From Synechococcus sp. BIOS-E4-1 (lineage in GTDB: Bacteria; Cyanobacteriota; Cyanobacteriia; PCC-6307; Cyanobiaceae), in contig NZ_CP047935.1 of assembly GCF_014279995.1 (NCBI RefSeq), positions 1,757,494 through 1,821,493 on the forward strand: 64,000 bases of DNA. Direction: 5' to 3'. The position numbers and the translations under genes were made by a program. Below are positions 41,494 to 50,466 of the stretch, one piece after another. Numbering within the stretch: the stretch's first letter is position 1; each line of letters opens with the position of its first letter. The notes under the pieces are model-generated. The model worked only from the letters and a program-made list of their open reading frames with translations, ran no database searches and had not been told where the DNA came from.

Positions 41494-42045
41494 ATGACGG
41501 ATAGGAGTAACTCTGTGTCCTCGAAAAATACAATGACCAAAGAAGAGTATCTGTATGCACAGGAAAGGTTGCTAGACGAAGCAATGGAGGGAAACCTCTG
41601 TCAAATCAAGGTGTACCCAGCGCAGAACCGACAGCTGTGGCTGATGGATAAGTCATATAAAACTGTTGGACTGATTCATCGCTGGCTTTTCTTCTCTGAT
41701 TATCTAAAGCCAGGGCTTGAGCCTGAAGAACGCGTGTTCTCTGTCTATACGTTTGCCTCACTTCTGCAGAAGGCAGTCAGGTACAAAGGTGCTGAGCATC
41801 CTCGCCGTGACTTCATTGAGTTTGCAGAGGAAGCACTGCACAAGATGGCAGAGAAAGGAATCGTAGAACTGCTCACATTGGACAATGGTTTCTTGGCTGC
41901 GTGTATTAAGTGCACAGGCAAGAGGACTGCTGATATTGAGGCAGGTAAAGCTAGGTATGAAGATGCCAAAGCCCTTCGAGAGATTGAGTTGCAGGACAAT
42001 GTCACGCTACTTACTCGCTGCTTTAAAATCTCCACGAGCAGCTGA
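41494..42045 (+). CDS. Hypothetical protein, 183 aa
   Basis: MTDRSNSVSSKNTMTKEEYL opens a helical protein with YLYAQERLLDEAMEGNLCQI and VYTFASLLQKAVRYKGAEHP. No recognised family. A second possible start is MTKEEYLYAQ. It is divergent from the ATPase gene and upstream of the highly translatable gene at 42320; a regulatory or replication-accessory role is possible. Confidence 0.6.
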   Translation: MTDRSNSVSSKNTMTKEEYLYAQERLLDEAMEGNLCQIKVYPAQNRQLWLMDKSYKTVGLIHRWLFFSDYLKPGLEPEERVFSVYTFASLLQKAVRYKGAEHPRRDFIEFAEEALHKMAEKGIVELLTLDNGFLAACIKCTGKRTADIEAGKARYEDAKALREIELQDNVTLLTRCFKISTSS

Positions 42046-42138
42046 GGTCATTGCTAAAATGGTAGTAAGTCAAAAGTTTTTCCGACTTACCTTCTGTACG
42101 CGTTAAAAGTAATCTAGGCAGTGGCTGGCCCCACTGAA

Positions 42139-42172
42139 AGGACGCACGAGCAATTGCTTATGCGTCTTTTTT
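42139..42172 (+). terminator. Rho-independent terminator
   Basis: GACGCA / TGCGTC with a 14-base loop (itself containing AGCAATTGCT) followed by TTTTTT. Ends the 183-aa gene. Confidence 0.8.
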
Positions 42173-42319
42173 AATGCGTCAGAATATCTGCACTAGTTTT
42201 TGATATTACCCCACGTAGTTAAATTCAACCTGTTAATGTAGGTGTATAAACGAATTAACGTTTATATGGCGTAAGCCTTTCCTCGTACACGAACAATTAC
42301 CTCATAAGGAGAATTAACA

Positions 42320-43171
42320 ATGTTCAATATCACTACTTCCGTGCGGCCTATTGCCGTGCTTGAAGCACCTGCTTTTTACAAAGGGAATACATATCAAGTT
42401 GCTGTAGCAGCAACGGTTCCTTTGGCAGATAAGGATGTTCCTCTGATGGCAGCAGTTCTCAGCCCTATTGAGAGCAATCAATCACGGATCATCAATGAAG
42501 TATTTAAGGCATATCAAGAACTCCCAGCTGTAGATCAAGAGACCACTGTGCTGAATGTCGGTGGCCTTGGATGGGTGTCTGATCACTATCGCCTGAACAA
42601 CAAAGGCAACGACAAGTACGAGGCCTACCAAGAAGCGATGGAGTTCTCGATGATTCCTGCTGAAGCCCTTGGTGATGCAGGTGATGCTGTGTTCCCAGAC
42701 ATCGTGCTGTTTGGAGACACGCTTGAGGTCACCACTACCGATAGCTTGCAGTCCTACTTCTCAACTGACTGCGGCTATCTCATTGTCGAAGAGTCCAAAG
42801 GTGGAGACACCAACTGGTACAAGCTGCAGTCGCGTGGCCCTTCTGTTGGAGAAGAGGGCACCACGAACCCACGGTTCAATGTGTCCTGCACCAAAGCTAT
42901 TGCGCGTCAGTTCGAGATCTTCCAGGTAGACACCACTGTGCAAGGTGCATTTGCTGGGAACCTTGGTGGATACATCGGTCAAGACGGGACGCTAAAAATC
43001 CGCTTCTCAGTCAGCCGTTTCTTCTATGCCAAAACGTTCAGCAACTCAGGTGGTGTGCAGCGGGAGACGATGCAGCGTCCTCAAGTAGGACAAGCATCAA
43101 TCAATCCAGCTGTTGCAGCACTCCGTAATCGGATGCCTAAGGCCCAAGAGGTCGCGGTCGATGACTATTGA
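42320..43171 (+). CDS. Hypothetical beta-rich protein, 283 aa
   Basis: A strong AAGGAG site nine bases before the ATG suggests high expression. The product starts MFNITTSVRPIAVLEAPAFY; the middle is beta-rich (VLNVGGLGWVSDHYRLNNKG, GYLIVEESKGGDTNWYKLQS) and the C-terminus is basic and polar. No family recognised; an ssDNA-binding, capsid-like or decoy protein are all conceivable. Its stop overlaps the primase-like gene by 11 bases, so the two are coupled. Confidence 0.65.
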   Translation: MFNITTSVRPIAVLEAPAFYKGNTYQVAVAATVPLADKDVPLMAAVLSPIESNQSRIINEVFKAYQELPAVDQETTVLNVGGLGWVSDHYRLNNKGNDKYEAYQEAMEFSMIPAEALGDAGDAVFPDIVLFGDTLEVTTTDSLQSYFSTDCGYLIVEESKGGDTNWYKLQSRGPSVGEEGTTNPRFNVSCTKAIARQFEIFQVDTTVQGAFAGNLGGYIGQDGTLKIRFSVSRFFYAKTFSNSGGVQRETMQRPQVGQASINPAVAALRNRMPKAQEVAVDDY

Positions 43172-44219
43172 ACTGCCTCTGTATCAGTTCTCCTACAACG
43201 AAGGCTTTGGAAAGAACGGCTCACCGAAGAAGCCATTCAATACAAGGTCATATGGGGAGGGCTGGATACACAGCGTTGAGTCGCTGACAGGTGTGATGGA
43301 GCACGCCCAGCAAATGCATGGCTGGTCTGGTGCAGTGTTCCAAGACGGAAAGAGAGACGGCAAGCACTGGTTCGCTAGTGGCCTGCTGGTATGTGAGTTC
43401 GATACCGTCAAGTATCCCGATTCAGATGCAATTGATTGGGAGAGAACCATTGCCAGCAACCCACGCATTGAAGACATCGAGAAGATCCCCTTCATTGCTG
43501 CTGCCTATCTCTCACAAAGCTGCGACCCCAGCAAGGACGTGTTTGTTGGGCGGATCATTGCGACCATCAGCCAGCCAATCACTGACCCTTACGAATTCAA
43601 AGCAGCTGCCGAGCTATTTCACCAAGACGTCGAGACAGCAACAGGCTGCGTCATCACTGATCGGTGTGGATGCGACAAGGTTCGTTGGTGGGGCGGGTTG
43701 AAGTCACCAGAGCATTTGCTCTTTGTCAGACCTGAGCTGGTGTCTTACGAAACCCCTGAGCTGATTGAGCGAGCACAGGTTGAGGTAGTCCAGAAGAACC
43801 CCTACCAGTACCAGCCACGAGATAACTCTGAAGCCGTAGCTGAGGGCTCAGTCTCTCCAGCAACCGTATGGATACTGCGTTGGATCTTTCGAACCATCCT
43901 TCCGCCTCCTGATGCTGAGGCATACAACAGCTTGGTTACTCCAGCGAAAGCATTGGCACGACTGGTGTCACCACAGCTTGATCAGGAGTTCTGCGACTGG
44001 ATGTCTCTGTCTGAGTACCGGATGGAAAAGGTCAACAACGACCCACTCGACTTTCTCTACAAGGGAGAGAGCTTTGATAACGCATCAGTTGGTTGGTTCA
44101 TACGTGCCGTAGATAAGCAGGTTCCTGATTGGAGGGATTTGTTTGAGGTCGAATACGGTGCTTATCCAGGATTGGATTGCTTCAATCCCAGTAAACGACA
44201 ACCAGGGATGGTGAACTAA
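43161..44219 (+). CDS. Primase-like replication protein, 352 aa
   Basis: Start at 43161 (MTIELPLYQFSYNEG), overlapping the previous gene. A strand GLLVCEFDTVKYPDSDA (about 74-90, acidic residues Glu79, Asp81) and VRWWGGLKSPEHLLFVRPEL (about 189-208) recall the catalytic core of archaeo-eukaryotic-type primases or PrimPol proteins of plasmids and satellites. The motifs are only partly recognisable. Its position directly before a VapE-type helicase strengthens the call. Confidence 0.55.
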   Translation: MTIELPLYQFSYNEGFGKNGSPKKPFNTRSYGEGWIHSVESLTGVMEHAQQMHGWSGAVFQDGKRDGKHWFASGLLVCEFDTVKYPDSDAIDWERTIASNPRIEDIEKIPFIAAAYLSQSCDPSKDVFVGRIIATISQPITDPYEFKAAAELFHQDVETATGCVITDRCGCDKVRWWGGLKSPEHLLFVRPELVSYETPELIERAQVEVVQKNPYQYQPRDNSEAVAEGSVSPATVWILRWIFRTILPPPDAEAYNSLVTPAKALARLVSPQLDQEFCDWMSLSEYRMEKVNNDPLDFLYKGESFDNASVGWFIRAVDKQVPDWRDLFEVEYGAYPGLDCFNPSKRQPGMVN

Positions 44220-44265
44220 ACAGCTTCTCAAAGTTGTTTAGATTGGAATAACGAAGGAGAAAAGT

Positions 44266-45618
44266 ATGACACTTACACCACACAGAAAGATAACTGTTAT
44301 GGGATATAGCAATCAGTCAGAGGATGATGATCTTGATTTGCTTGAGTTTCAAGAACACTTGAAAGCAGAGACGCAAACAAGGAAGCAAGCCAAGAGAGGG
44401 CGTCCTGTTGGGTCAACGAATGATGCGTCAATCATTGCCAAGCAGCAGAAGGAGCACAGGGAAATGGTTCTCCGTGCTTTGCCTGGCCTTGGGTTTGATA
44501 TCCGTAGGCAAGCAAGCATCTATAGAGACAAGAAGAAGCTTGGAGTGAAGGTGCTGTCTGCATCCCAGATCAAGAACGTTCATCACTTAATTGGTGAAGT
44601 CCTTGGCGAAAGCATGCGGGGAGAGCACGCTCGCTCTGCTGTTGAGTACCTACTCGCAGCCAACCAAGTCGATCCTGTTGTCGAGTATCTGGAGAGCTGC
44701 CGTGGTCGTGCCTTGTCGATGAGCTGGAAAGAAATCACCAAGCGTGTCTTCAAGACTGACGGACCACTCGCTGTCGAGATCTTCCGCAAATGGATGGTCG
44801 GTGCTGCCAAACGCCCTCTTCAACCAGGGTGCGTGATGGATTGGCTGATGATCATCTGCGGTGCTCAAGGGATTGGCAAGAGCGCGTTCGGTCGGTCACT
44901 CATCCCTAGCTCTGATTGGTACGGCGAACTCAGCAGCGACGTTGACCTTCTGGTGAAAGAGCCCAGCCGCATGCAGATGAGCTGGCTCAATGAACTAGCC
45001 GAGGTGGACTCGATGACCTGCGGACGTAAGAGCGACAGAGAGAAGATGAAGAACCTGATCAGCATCAGGGAGGACGTCACTCGTCTGCCATACGCACCTC
45101 ACCCTGAGCGTGTGCCTCGTGCCTTTGTGTTCTACGGCAACACCAACCGCACTGAGTTCATTACTGATGTTGAAAGCCGACGCACCTTCATGATCTCCGT
45201 ACCTGAAGGAGAGACCATCGACTTCCTGTGGGTACAAGCGAACCGTGATGGTCTATGGGCCAAGGCTCTTGAAGAGATTGAGCAAGGCACAAGCTGCACC
45301 TGGACCCGCGCTGAGTACGAGCAAGTCCATGAGCACACAATGCAGTACCGGATTGAAGACCCAATCGAAGTCCTGCTTGATGAGTTCTTGGCAACACGGA
45401 ACAAGGTCTCGATTGGAGAGGTCATTCGGTGTGTGCTGCAGGTCCCACCACATATGCAGGAGCTGACCCACAGCAGGCGTGTCTCTGAACTGATGCGTGC
45501 CAGGGGATGGAGCAAGTCCGTCACCAGCATCAAAGACGAGACAGGAAGAAGTAAGTCAGCACGAGTGTTTAAGAGACCACAGAATCAACCACAAGTAAAT
45601 GAGAACCTGGAGTATTAA
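44266..45618 (+). CDS. VapE/D5-like superfamily 3-type helicase
   Basis: 450 residues. The N-terminal KQAKRGRPVGSTND resembles an AT-hook-like basic patch. Walker A CGAQGIGKS (198-206), an acidic motif WLNELAEVD (240-248), VTRLPYAPHPERVPR (271-285), FYGNTN (289-294) and ESRRTFMISV (303-312) match the virulence-associated E / D5-like ATPase group, which unwinds DNA for satellite and phage replication. With the preceding primase-like gene it forms the element's replication module. Confidence 0.88.
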   Translation: MTLTPHRKITVMGYSNQSEDDDLDLLEFQEHLKAETQTRKQAKRGRPVGSTNDASIIAKQQKEHREMVLRALPGLGFDIRRQASIYRDKKKLGVKVLSASQIKNVHHLIGEVLGESMRGEHARSAVEYLLAANQVDPVVEYLESCRGRALSMSWKEITKRVFKTDGPLAVEIFRKWMVGAAKRPLQPGCVMDWLMIICGAQGIGKSAFGRSLIPSSDWYGELSSDVDLLVKEPSRMQMSWLNELAEVDSMTCGRKSDREKMKNLISIREDVTRLPYAPHPERVPRAFVFYGNTNRTEFITDVESRRTFMISVPEGETIDFLWVQANRDGLWAKALEEIEQGTSCTWTRAEYEQVHEHTMQYRIEDPIEVLLDEFLATRNKVSIGEVIRCVLQVPPHMQELTHSRRVSELMRARGWSKSVTSIKDETGRSKSARVFKRPQNQPQVNENLEY

Positions 45619-45620
45619 AA

Positions 45621-45941
45621 ATGAATGACAAGCACCTCTATAAAGAGCTACAGCTGCGCACTGGCTCACAAGCAGTTCAAGAACTAGTCACACACCTGTC
45701 TGATGTCTTGAATAAAGATCCAAGCTTTGCGATTGCTGCAACAGTTGATTCAATGCGAGCACTCGATGCTCTACTTACTCAACACACGAATGCCGACAGA
45801 TCCAGTATTGATATGGCTTGTGCTGTCTTCATAACTGCACTAACCAACGCATCAACACTAGGTTCAGCAAAGCTAGTTCACTGTAATCCAGATGAGCAGA
45901 TCGTTGATTACACAAATCATGATGATTACCTGATGGAGTAA
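45621..45941 (+). CDS. Hypothetical protein, 106 aa
   Basis: Begins two bases after the helicase stop, so it is in the same operon. Helical: LYKELQLRTGSQAVQELVTH, then a middle FAIAATVDSMRALDALLTQH and an acidic tail (YTNHDDYLME). Unknown family; replication accessory by position. Confidence 0.65.
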   Translation: MNDKHLYKELQLRTGSQAVQELVTHLSDVLNKDPSFAIAATVDSMRALDALLTQHTNADRSSIDMACAVFITALTNASTLGSAKLVHCNPDEQIVDYTNHDDYLME

Positions 45942-45975
45942 TCTACTGTAGCTCCTGTCTGCGAGAGCAAAGACA

Positions 45976-46434
45976 ATGCTTCGTTCAGCGATTACATCTA
46001 GCGTCTCTCTCCTGGCAATAGCTCTTGCGAATCCTCTATTAAATGCAAATGCTCAGAGGGCTGGGGGTGAGTTCTTCTGGTGCGAAGCGAAAGGCTTCAC
46101 CACATTTACTTATGCGGCAGGCAATCAACCCCCGCGAGAGAAGGCCGAGATCCGGTTGATGGTCGAAGTCGATGAACCAAACGGGAATGTGAAGTTTCGC
46201 GAGCCTATCGAAGGAGATGATTGGGGTCCTTGGGGTCCTTGGCGTCCTGCCATCTTTGACCGGGATGCATCCGGACGTTGGGAGGGACTTGAACTTTGGG
46301 AGCATATAATGAACACAAAAACAGAGTTCACGATATTCAGAAATGAAGGGGGGAAGTTTGGTTTTATGAGAACGCAGAGCACGGTGTTTCCAAAGTTTGT
46401 AACCACAGCCGAAGGGGCTTGCAGACGTTATTGA
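45976..46434 (+). CDS. Exported hypothetical protein, 152 aa
   Basis: Signal peptide: LRSAITSSVSLLAIALANPL, ending near NANAQ (about residue 27). The mature part has three Cys and a tandem GPWGPWRP motif from an 11-bp direct repeat (GGGGTCCTTGG twice, about 46223-46244). Probably periplasmic. No family. A secreted protein next to replication genes might serve superinfection exclusion or be unrelated cargo. Confidence 0.65.
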   Translation: MLRSAITSSVSLLAIALANPLLNANAQRAGGEFFWCEAKGFTTFTYAAGNQPPREKAEIRLMVEVDEPNGNVKFREPIEGDDWGPWGPWRPAIFDRDASGRWEGLELWEHIMNTKTEFTIFRNEGGKFGFMRTQSTVFPKFVTTAEGACRRY

Positions 46435-46564
46435 TTAATGCAAGTCCCGATGACTATCTAGTAGAATAAACCTGTCAGCTGTATGAGCTTTCCACTGACA
46501 TAGCCTACGGGCAGAATAAGTAATCTCGAAAGCAGAGAGTAGATGCAGCTCTCAAATACAGACT

Positions 46565-46595
46565 GAGCCCCGACACATACGTGTGCTGGGGCTTT
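46565..46595 (+). terminator. Rho-independent terminator
   Basis: AGCCCCGACACA-TACG-TGTGCTGGGGCT followed by TTG. Ends the replication operon, about 130 bases after the secreted-protein gene. Confidence 0.75.
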
Positions 46596-46736
46596 GTTGT
46601 TAGTGAAGAAGTCAGCCCAATAAAAAAGAGGAAGGCTCCGCCCTTCCTCAGCACCTCATCAGTGTCACGCTTTAGGTGACTCCGAAAATATAAAAATTGC
46701 CACTATCTTTTGCAAAGGCAATGCAAATGCCGCATA

Positions 46737-46763
46737 AAAAAGACCCGGACGTCTGTCGGGTCT
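46737..46763. terminator. Terminator-like hairpin
   Basis: AAAAAAGACCCGGA-CGTC-TGTCGGGTCTC; the run of A before the stem makes it a terminator on the minus strand. Confidence 0.6.
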
Positions 46764-46945
46764 CGGGGGTGTGAGGAGTTGGGTATCTCGGTGAGGAGAA
46801 AACCAACTGACTCAGGTATAGCCCAAGCTTGTGCCGTTCACCTCACTGGTTACAACTGGTTGCATACCGGTAGCTAGTCAATGAAATCCAAAGGTGAGGA
46901 GAAAAGCTCACGGGGTGGAAACAAGGACACACTCCCGCAGAGTTT

Positions 46946-47236
46946 TCAAAACCCCTGCCTTTGGCGGGGGTTTCTTTTGGTCTTACTTCGGCGCCGCTGA
47001 TCGACTTGCTTCGCCAGAAATTCAAAAGCGTCTTCGATCAATTGCTGGGAGTCAGTCAGCTCTGGATGGAGCCGTGAATAAACATTCAGGGTGTTGACCC
47101 GCAGGCGGTTAGTGGCATCACCATCTTCTTCAGGCACCAGGCCGAGGAGGTGCCGTGCCTCCTCAATGGTCTTGATCTGTTGGGGAGAAGGAACCCAGCC
47201 CGCCAATCTTGGATTGGTACTGAATGGTTTGGTCAT
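46946..47236 (-). CDS. Hypothetical helical protein, 96 aa
   Basis: MTKPFSTNPRLAGWVPSPQQ, then IKTIEEARHLLGLVPEEDGD, a helical bundle pattern (LNVYSRLHPELTDSQQLIED) and a basic tail (RRRSKTKRNPRQRQ). Small soluble protein; nucleic-acid binding through the tail is possible. The hairpin ACCCCTGCC-TTT-GGCGGGGGT lies at its 3' end. Unknown family. Confidence 0.6.
   Translation of the reverse strand: MTKPFSTNPRLAGWVPSPQQIKTIEEARHLLGLVPEEDGDATNRLRVNTLNVYSRLHPELTDSQQLIEDAFEFLAKQVDQRRRSKTKRNPRQRQGF
46947..46978. terminator. Hairpin at the 3' end of the 96-aa gene
   Basis: AAACCCCTGCC-TTT-GGCGGGGGTTTCTTTT overlaps the last codons of the minus-strand gene and would end transcription coming from the left (plus strand). 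Confidence 0.6.
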
Positions 47237-47418
47237 TCCACCATTGGACTCAAGTGACCGACTGACACCCAGCTCTTATCGCCTGATGACCTATAGAAAT
47301 ATCAGAAGAGTGAAGAGAAACGGTGAGAAAAGTCACTAGAGCATCCCCAAAATGGCCCGAATGGGGGATCACAGATTTGAATCCAGATCCGATGCTGTTA
47401 GCGATATGAGGTATCGGT

Positions 47419-47622
47419 GTGCTTACCGACTGGCATTGGTATAAAGACCTCACTGACGAGCAAAGAAGCTTGTATGAGGAACTGGTCCAGATAGAGACCG
47501 AGATCTACCTCTCTCCGCGTGAATGCAAGCAACTGGTCAAAGGTCTTACACGGATAGGAGTCAGAACCCCAAAAGAACTCAGAGAATGGTTTAGAGCCTT
47601 AGCCGAAGCAAAAGATGACTAA
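47419..47622 (+). CDS. Hypothetical protein, 67 aa, GTG start
   Basis: LTDWHWYKDLTDEQRSLYEE then LVQIETEIYLSPRECKQLVK and a helical end (TPKELREWFRALAEAKDD). Charged and helical; typical of small phage proteins. Unknown function. Confidence 0.55.
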   Translation: MLTDWHWYKDLTDEQRSLYEELVQIETEIYLSPRECKQLVKGLTRIGVRTPKELREWFRALAEAKDD

Positions 47623-47637
47623 TCAACGAGGGTTGGA

Positions 47638-48114
47638 TCATTCATCGCTTGAATGCTGTTCAAACACTGAAGGCTTTGGGTTTTCCAATGCCTTCTGAAA
47701 GGCTGAAGCAGCTGAGCTTTGGCAGGAACCTTTTACAACCACTCTCATTGATACTTCATCATTGGAAGTTGTGGTATCCATATCCACTACTCCAGGAGGA
47801 GAGATCTGCATGGATGAGTAGCCTTTGAGAGTAAAACCATCTTCGACAATATCGAAATTATGAATAACAACACCATCGACAATATTTGCTTCCGCCCATT
47901 CAGCCGTATTTGCCATCATCATCCTGCTATTGGCTGTATCAACTTTATAGTATTCAACTAGTGAATTCTCCTCCACATCGACTTGATCCCTAAATGGAAA
48001 CTCATAAGTGCGAGTCATTTCGACATTACACTTCAAATAAATAAAGTCGTCAGCAACGGCAGGTGCTGCTGAGAGGAGTAGAACACCAAGGAGTAGGGGA
48101 TATTTCATATTCAC
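47638..48114 (-). CDS. Exported hypothetical protein, 158 aa
   Basis: Signal peptide MNMKYPLLLGVLLLSAAPAV with cleavage near AVADD. The mature protein is beta-rich with two Cys (YLKCNVEMT, KGSCQSS). No family; small secreted beta proteins of this type are common in picocyanobacterial islands. The third exported product of the region (with 45976 and the chromosomal 56474). Confidence 0.65.
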   Translation of the reverse strand: MNMKYPLLLGVLLLSAAPAVADDFIYLKCNVEMTRTYEFPFRDQVDVEENSLVEYYKVDTANSRMMMANTAEWAEANIVDGVVIHNFDIVEDGFTLKGYSSMQISPPGVVDMDTTTSNDEVSMRVVVKGSCQSSAASAFQKALENPKPSVFEQHSSDE

Positions 48115-48255
48115 AGGCTAGAGACGACTACCAATTCCATCTACCACCTAAATGATGCTCTGTGGAAGTTGACTCCAACAGATCCCAGATAACACCGAGA
48201 AGACCGGTGCTTATTGAGAACGTCTACAGAAATCACACTACATAGTGATTAAGAA

Positions 48256-48951
48256 TCAGACGTAGGTGTTCTGTTGCCCAGGGTCGTTGTTACGCAGTTG
48301 GTTTGCAAGAGCAAGCAACGCACCACCAGTTGCACCAATAGCCGCACCTCTTAAACCCCTACGTCTGGCAGCACCAAGCTGTTCGACCTGGTCGAGAGGT
48401 CGTACGCGTACTGCTTGAGGTTGATTGCCAATCGAAAGTGTTTGCTGCGCAGGTGTTGTGTAGAAACCTGTCAAACCGCCAGCACCTAATCCCATTGCAG
48501 TGCCGAGAGCTGCTTGAGAATAAGGATTATCAGTTAATCCTCCTTGGTCATCACTCTGTAGATAATTGACAGCCAATCCACCAGTACCAGCAAGAGCAGC
48601 ACCAATAGCAGCACGCCTGCCGAAACGTCCCAGGTCCATATGACCCAGCTTCTCTTGAATGAGCTGATGAGCTACACGTTCATCGTTACGCATACGCCGT
48701 GCTTCACCACCCATACGCTTGTAATTACCTTCCTGTCTGACAAGGGCACCGCCCTTAGCTTCCTTGCGCTTGGCGTTCTCCTTGCTGATGGTTTCGTTAA
48801 TAGATTCGACATCAACAACAGCATCAGCAGCAAGTGGGTCACCGGCATACAAGCCCGTGTCATACATGGGATGCACACCTTCTTGAGCAGCCATCAACAG
48901 CGCTGCATCATCAAAGCCAATGTTACCGATATCAAAGAGATCAAACATCAC
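48256..48951 (-). CDS. Glycine-zipper protein of the element, 231 aa
   Basis: MMFDLFDIGNIGFDDAALLM, a charged helical part (KENAKRKEAKGG), then three Gly/Ala-rich segments: RRAAIGAALAGTGGLAVNYL (about 112-131), ALGTAMGLGAGGLTGFY (about 148-164) and RGAAIGATGGALLALANQL (about 201-219), each preceded by basic residues. Same style as the proteins at 25909 and 27904. Membrane-active or virion-associated function is inferred. It shares the TTAGTTAACAAA box upstream. Confidence 0.75.
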   Translation of the reverse strand: MMFDLFDIGNIGFDDAALLMAAQEGVHPMYDTGLYAGDPLAADAVVDVESINETISKENAKRKEAKGGALVRQEGNYKRMGGEARRMRNDERVAHQLIQEKLGHMDLGRFGRRAAIGAALAGTGGLAVNYLQSDDQGGLTDNPYSQAALGTAMGLGAGGLTGFYTTPAQQTLSIGNQPQAVRVRPLDQVEQLGAARRRGLRGAAIGATGGALLALANQLRNNDPGQQNTYV

Positions 48952-48998
48952 AACTAACTGCTAATCATTTACCTATTCTAACGCTTTGCTATTACTGA

Positions 48999-49010
48999 TT
49001 AGTTAACAAA
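48999..49010. promoter_or_regulatory. TTAGTTAACAAA box between divergent genes
   Basis: Identical to the 12-mer at 25685. Lies midway between the starts at 48951 and 49044 and could control both. Confidence 0.5.
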
Positions 49011-49043
49011 CAGAGTACACTAGTAATAGCAAGGCAAATACTT

Positions 49044-49697
49044 ATGACTGCTAGCAATACAAGCAAGAGAAAAAGAGGAAGACCACCGAAACAGAAAGTG
49101 TTCAGTGCCGCTGAACTACAGGCTAGAAGCACGGAATTCATGAAGATAAGTCAGCAGAGAAGGCAAGGCGCAATCAATTACGTAGAAGCTGAGAAGGTCG
49201 TAAGCCTGATGAGCGATAGCAGCAAGGTTCAAAATCTCACTCAAGATGAAGTACTTGCATTAAGAGAAGAAGCAACAAAGCTTTGGGAACTACTGGGCTA
49301 CACAGAAGAGTATGAAACGGAGAGATACAAGCCTGTGACTGAGCAGCTGTCGGATGAAGAGTTCCTAGACACACCGTCCATTGACGGACAGATGAGCCGA
49401 AAGGACTGGATAGAAGCACACGCATTCTTAAAGCCGAAGCGAAAGAACGCACGACTGCCCAAGTCAATCAGAGATATCAAGCAGAATAAGTTTGATGCTT
49501 ATGGATTAACAGACGAGAAGCCCGAGCCAATCGACCACGCAGCGATGGAAGCAGAGCTTGAGAAGAAACTAATGGACCGTGCTTGTGAAGAGCGAGCTGA
49601 AGCAAAGAAACAACTAGGTCACGTCGGCAAACGACTGAGGCAGCCAGCACCGCAAGGTCGCAAACACAAGGTTGATACCAGCAAGTTCTGGACTTAA
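49044..49697 (+). CDS. AT-hook-like basic/acidic protein, 217 aa
   Basis: SKRKRGRPPKQKV (about 7-19) contains the AT-hook core RGRP followed by PK. The middle is helical and acidic (TQDEVLALREEATKLWELLG) and the C-terminus is charged. No known domain beyond the hook. Probable DNA-binding protein of the element, perhaps a packaging or regulatory factor. Confidence 0.65.
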   Translation: MTASNTSKRKRGRPPKQKVFSAAELQARSTEFMKISQQRRQGAINYVEAEKVVSLMSDSSKVQNLTQDEVLALREEATKLWELLGYTEEYETERYKPVTEQLSDEEFLDTPSIDGQMSRKDWIEAHAFLKPKRKNARLPKSIRDIKQNKFDAYGLTDEKPEPIDHAAMEAELEKKLMDRACEERAEAKKQLGHVGKRLRQPAPQGRKHKVDTSKFWT

Positions 49698-50166
49698 TGG
49701 TTAGTTTGTACTACCAATAAGCGAAGGAGACATACAGTCAGCTATATATGAAAAGAACTCAAAGATTATTCTTCAAATAATTTGAGGTTCTTAAAGAGCC
49801 AAGGTATTACATTCGTGTATTCCACTGCGTTCTTAACGAATATACCGTGGCTGTGTAATAATTGATAATGAAAACTAATATCAATTGACAAACAATTAGC
49901 GGTGTGTCGACGCTAATAACAATCGATAATACTTGTGCCTCACAAGGATTAACCAAAGAGGCAACTAGCGTTGAGCAATAAGGGAAGCAGCAGTCAGCAC
50001 CAACAAGTAAGCGCGACTCATTGGGGTACAGCTGTTGAGTGCACTGCAAATAAACGGTAGTGAAACTAGGCACTCGGATAAGACACGGATTAGTAACGGA
50101 TACGTGCCGTCTTCCTGCTTGTTAGGCAGAAGTTTTCTACAAAAGAATGAGTCGTGGGATTTTTCC
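49698..50166. other. Gap without a supported gene
   Basis: Frames on both strands look random. A hairpin CTGCTTGTTAGGCAG lies at about 50117-50131. It is the last non-coding part inside the presumed element. Confidence 0.35.
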
Positions 50167-50415
50167 CTAAACATCTACGTCTTCACCCCAGACAGGTGCT
50201 GTCACTTGCCATCCGTAGGAGCGAAGGTCCTTCCACAGCAATGTGGCCTCATCAAGCCGCAAATATCTACGGCTTTTCAGGAGTGCTGGCTCTCCATTGG
50301 GCATCCTCCGTCCGTGATCGACGAAGACATATGGGTCTCTAATCCAGCTCTTCTGGTCGCGATGAAAGCGCACGCTCCAGTAGCTGTTGTTATCAATGAG
50401 CCAACCCTCTTGCAT
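50167..50415 (-). CDS. DUF1651 domain protein
   Basis: The ATG at 50415 is chosen (MQEGWLIDNNSYW); a TTG lies seven codons upstream. The motifs GWLIDNNSYWSVRFHRDQKS (about 4-23), WIRDPYVFVDHGRRMPNGEP and ALLKSRRYLRLDEATLLW are the DUF1651 signature of marine Synechococcus/Prochlorococcus. Function unknown. It sits just inside the candidate right border, so it could be element cargo or the first host gene. Confidence 0.85.
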   Translation of the reverse strand: MQEGWLIDNNSYWSVRFHRDQKSWIRDPYVFVDHGRRMPNGEPALLKSRRYLRLDEATLLWKDLRSYGWQVTAPVWGEDVDV

Positions 50416-50466
50416 GCCTACTTGGCGGTAGTACAAAAATACTATGGCCGCGTCTAGGCGCTCGTC

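Larger units (their letters stand above)
46435..46945. other. Intergenic region with several hairpins
   Basis: Besides the terminator at 46565 it holds GAGGAAGG-CTCCG-CCCTTCCTC (about 46629-46649) and GACCCGGA-CGTC-TGTCGGGTC (about 46742-46762). No gene was seen. Confidence 0.5.

Noticed and set aside
42320-43171. Major capsid protein
   Set aside because: Strong ribosome-binding site and beta content are compatible, but no capsid motif is seen and it is coupled to replication genes; left as hypothetical.
47340-47400. tRNA-like T-arm (CAGATTTGAATCCAGATC) as a possible tRNA or att fragment
   Set aside because: No acceptor, D or anticodon stem could be folded on either strand and the T-stem itself does not pair.
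50035-50457. 140-codon plus-strand frame
   Set aside because: It is antisense to the DUF1651 gene, whose motifs are unmistakable.
24048-50466. Element as a complete tailed prophage
   Set aside because: No terminase, portal, major capsid or tail gene was recognisable; the replication and micro-gene content fits a satellite or plasmid-like element better.
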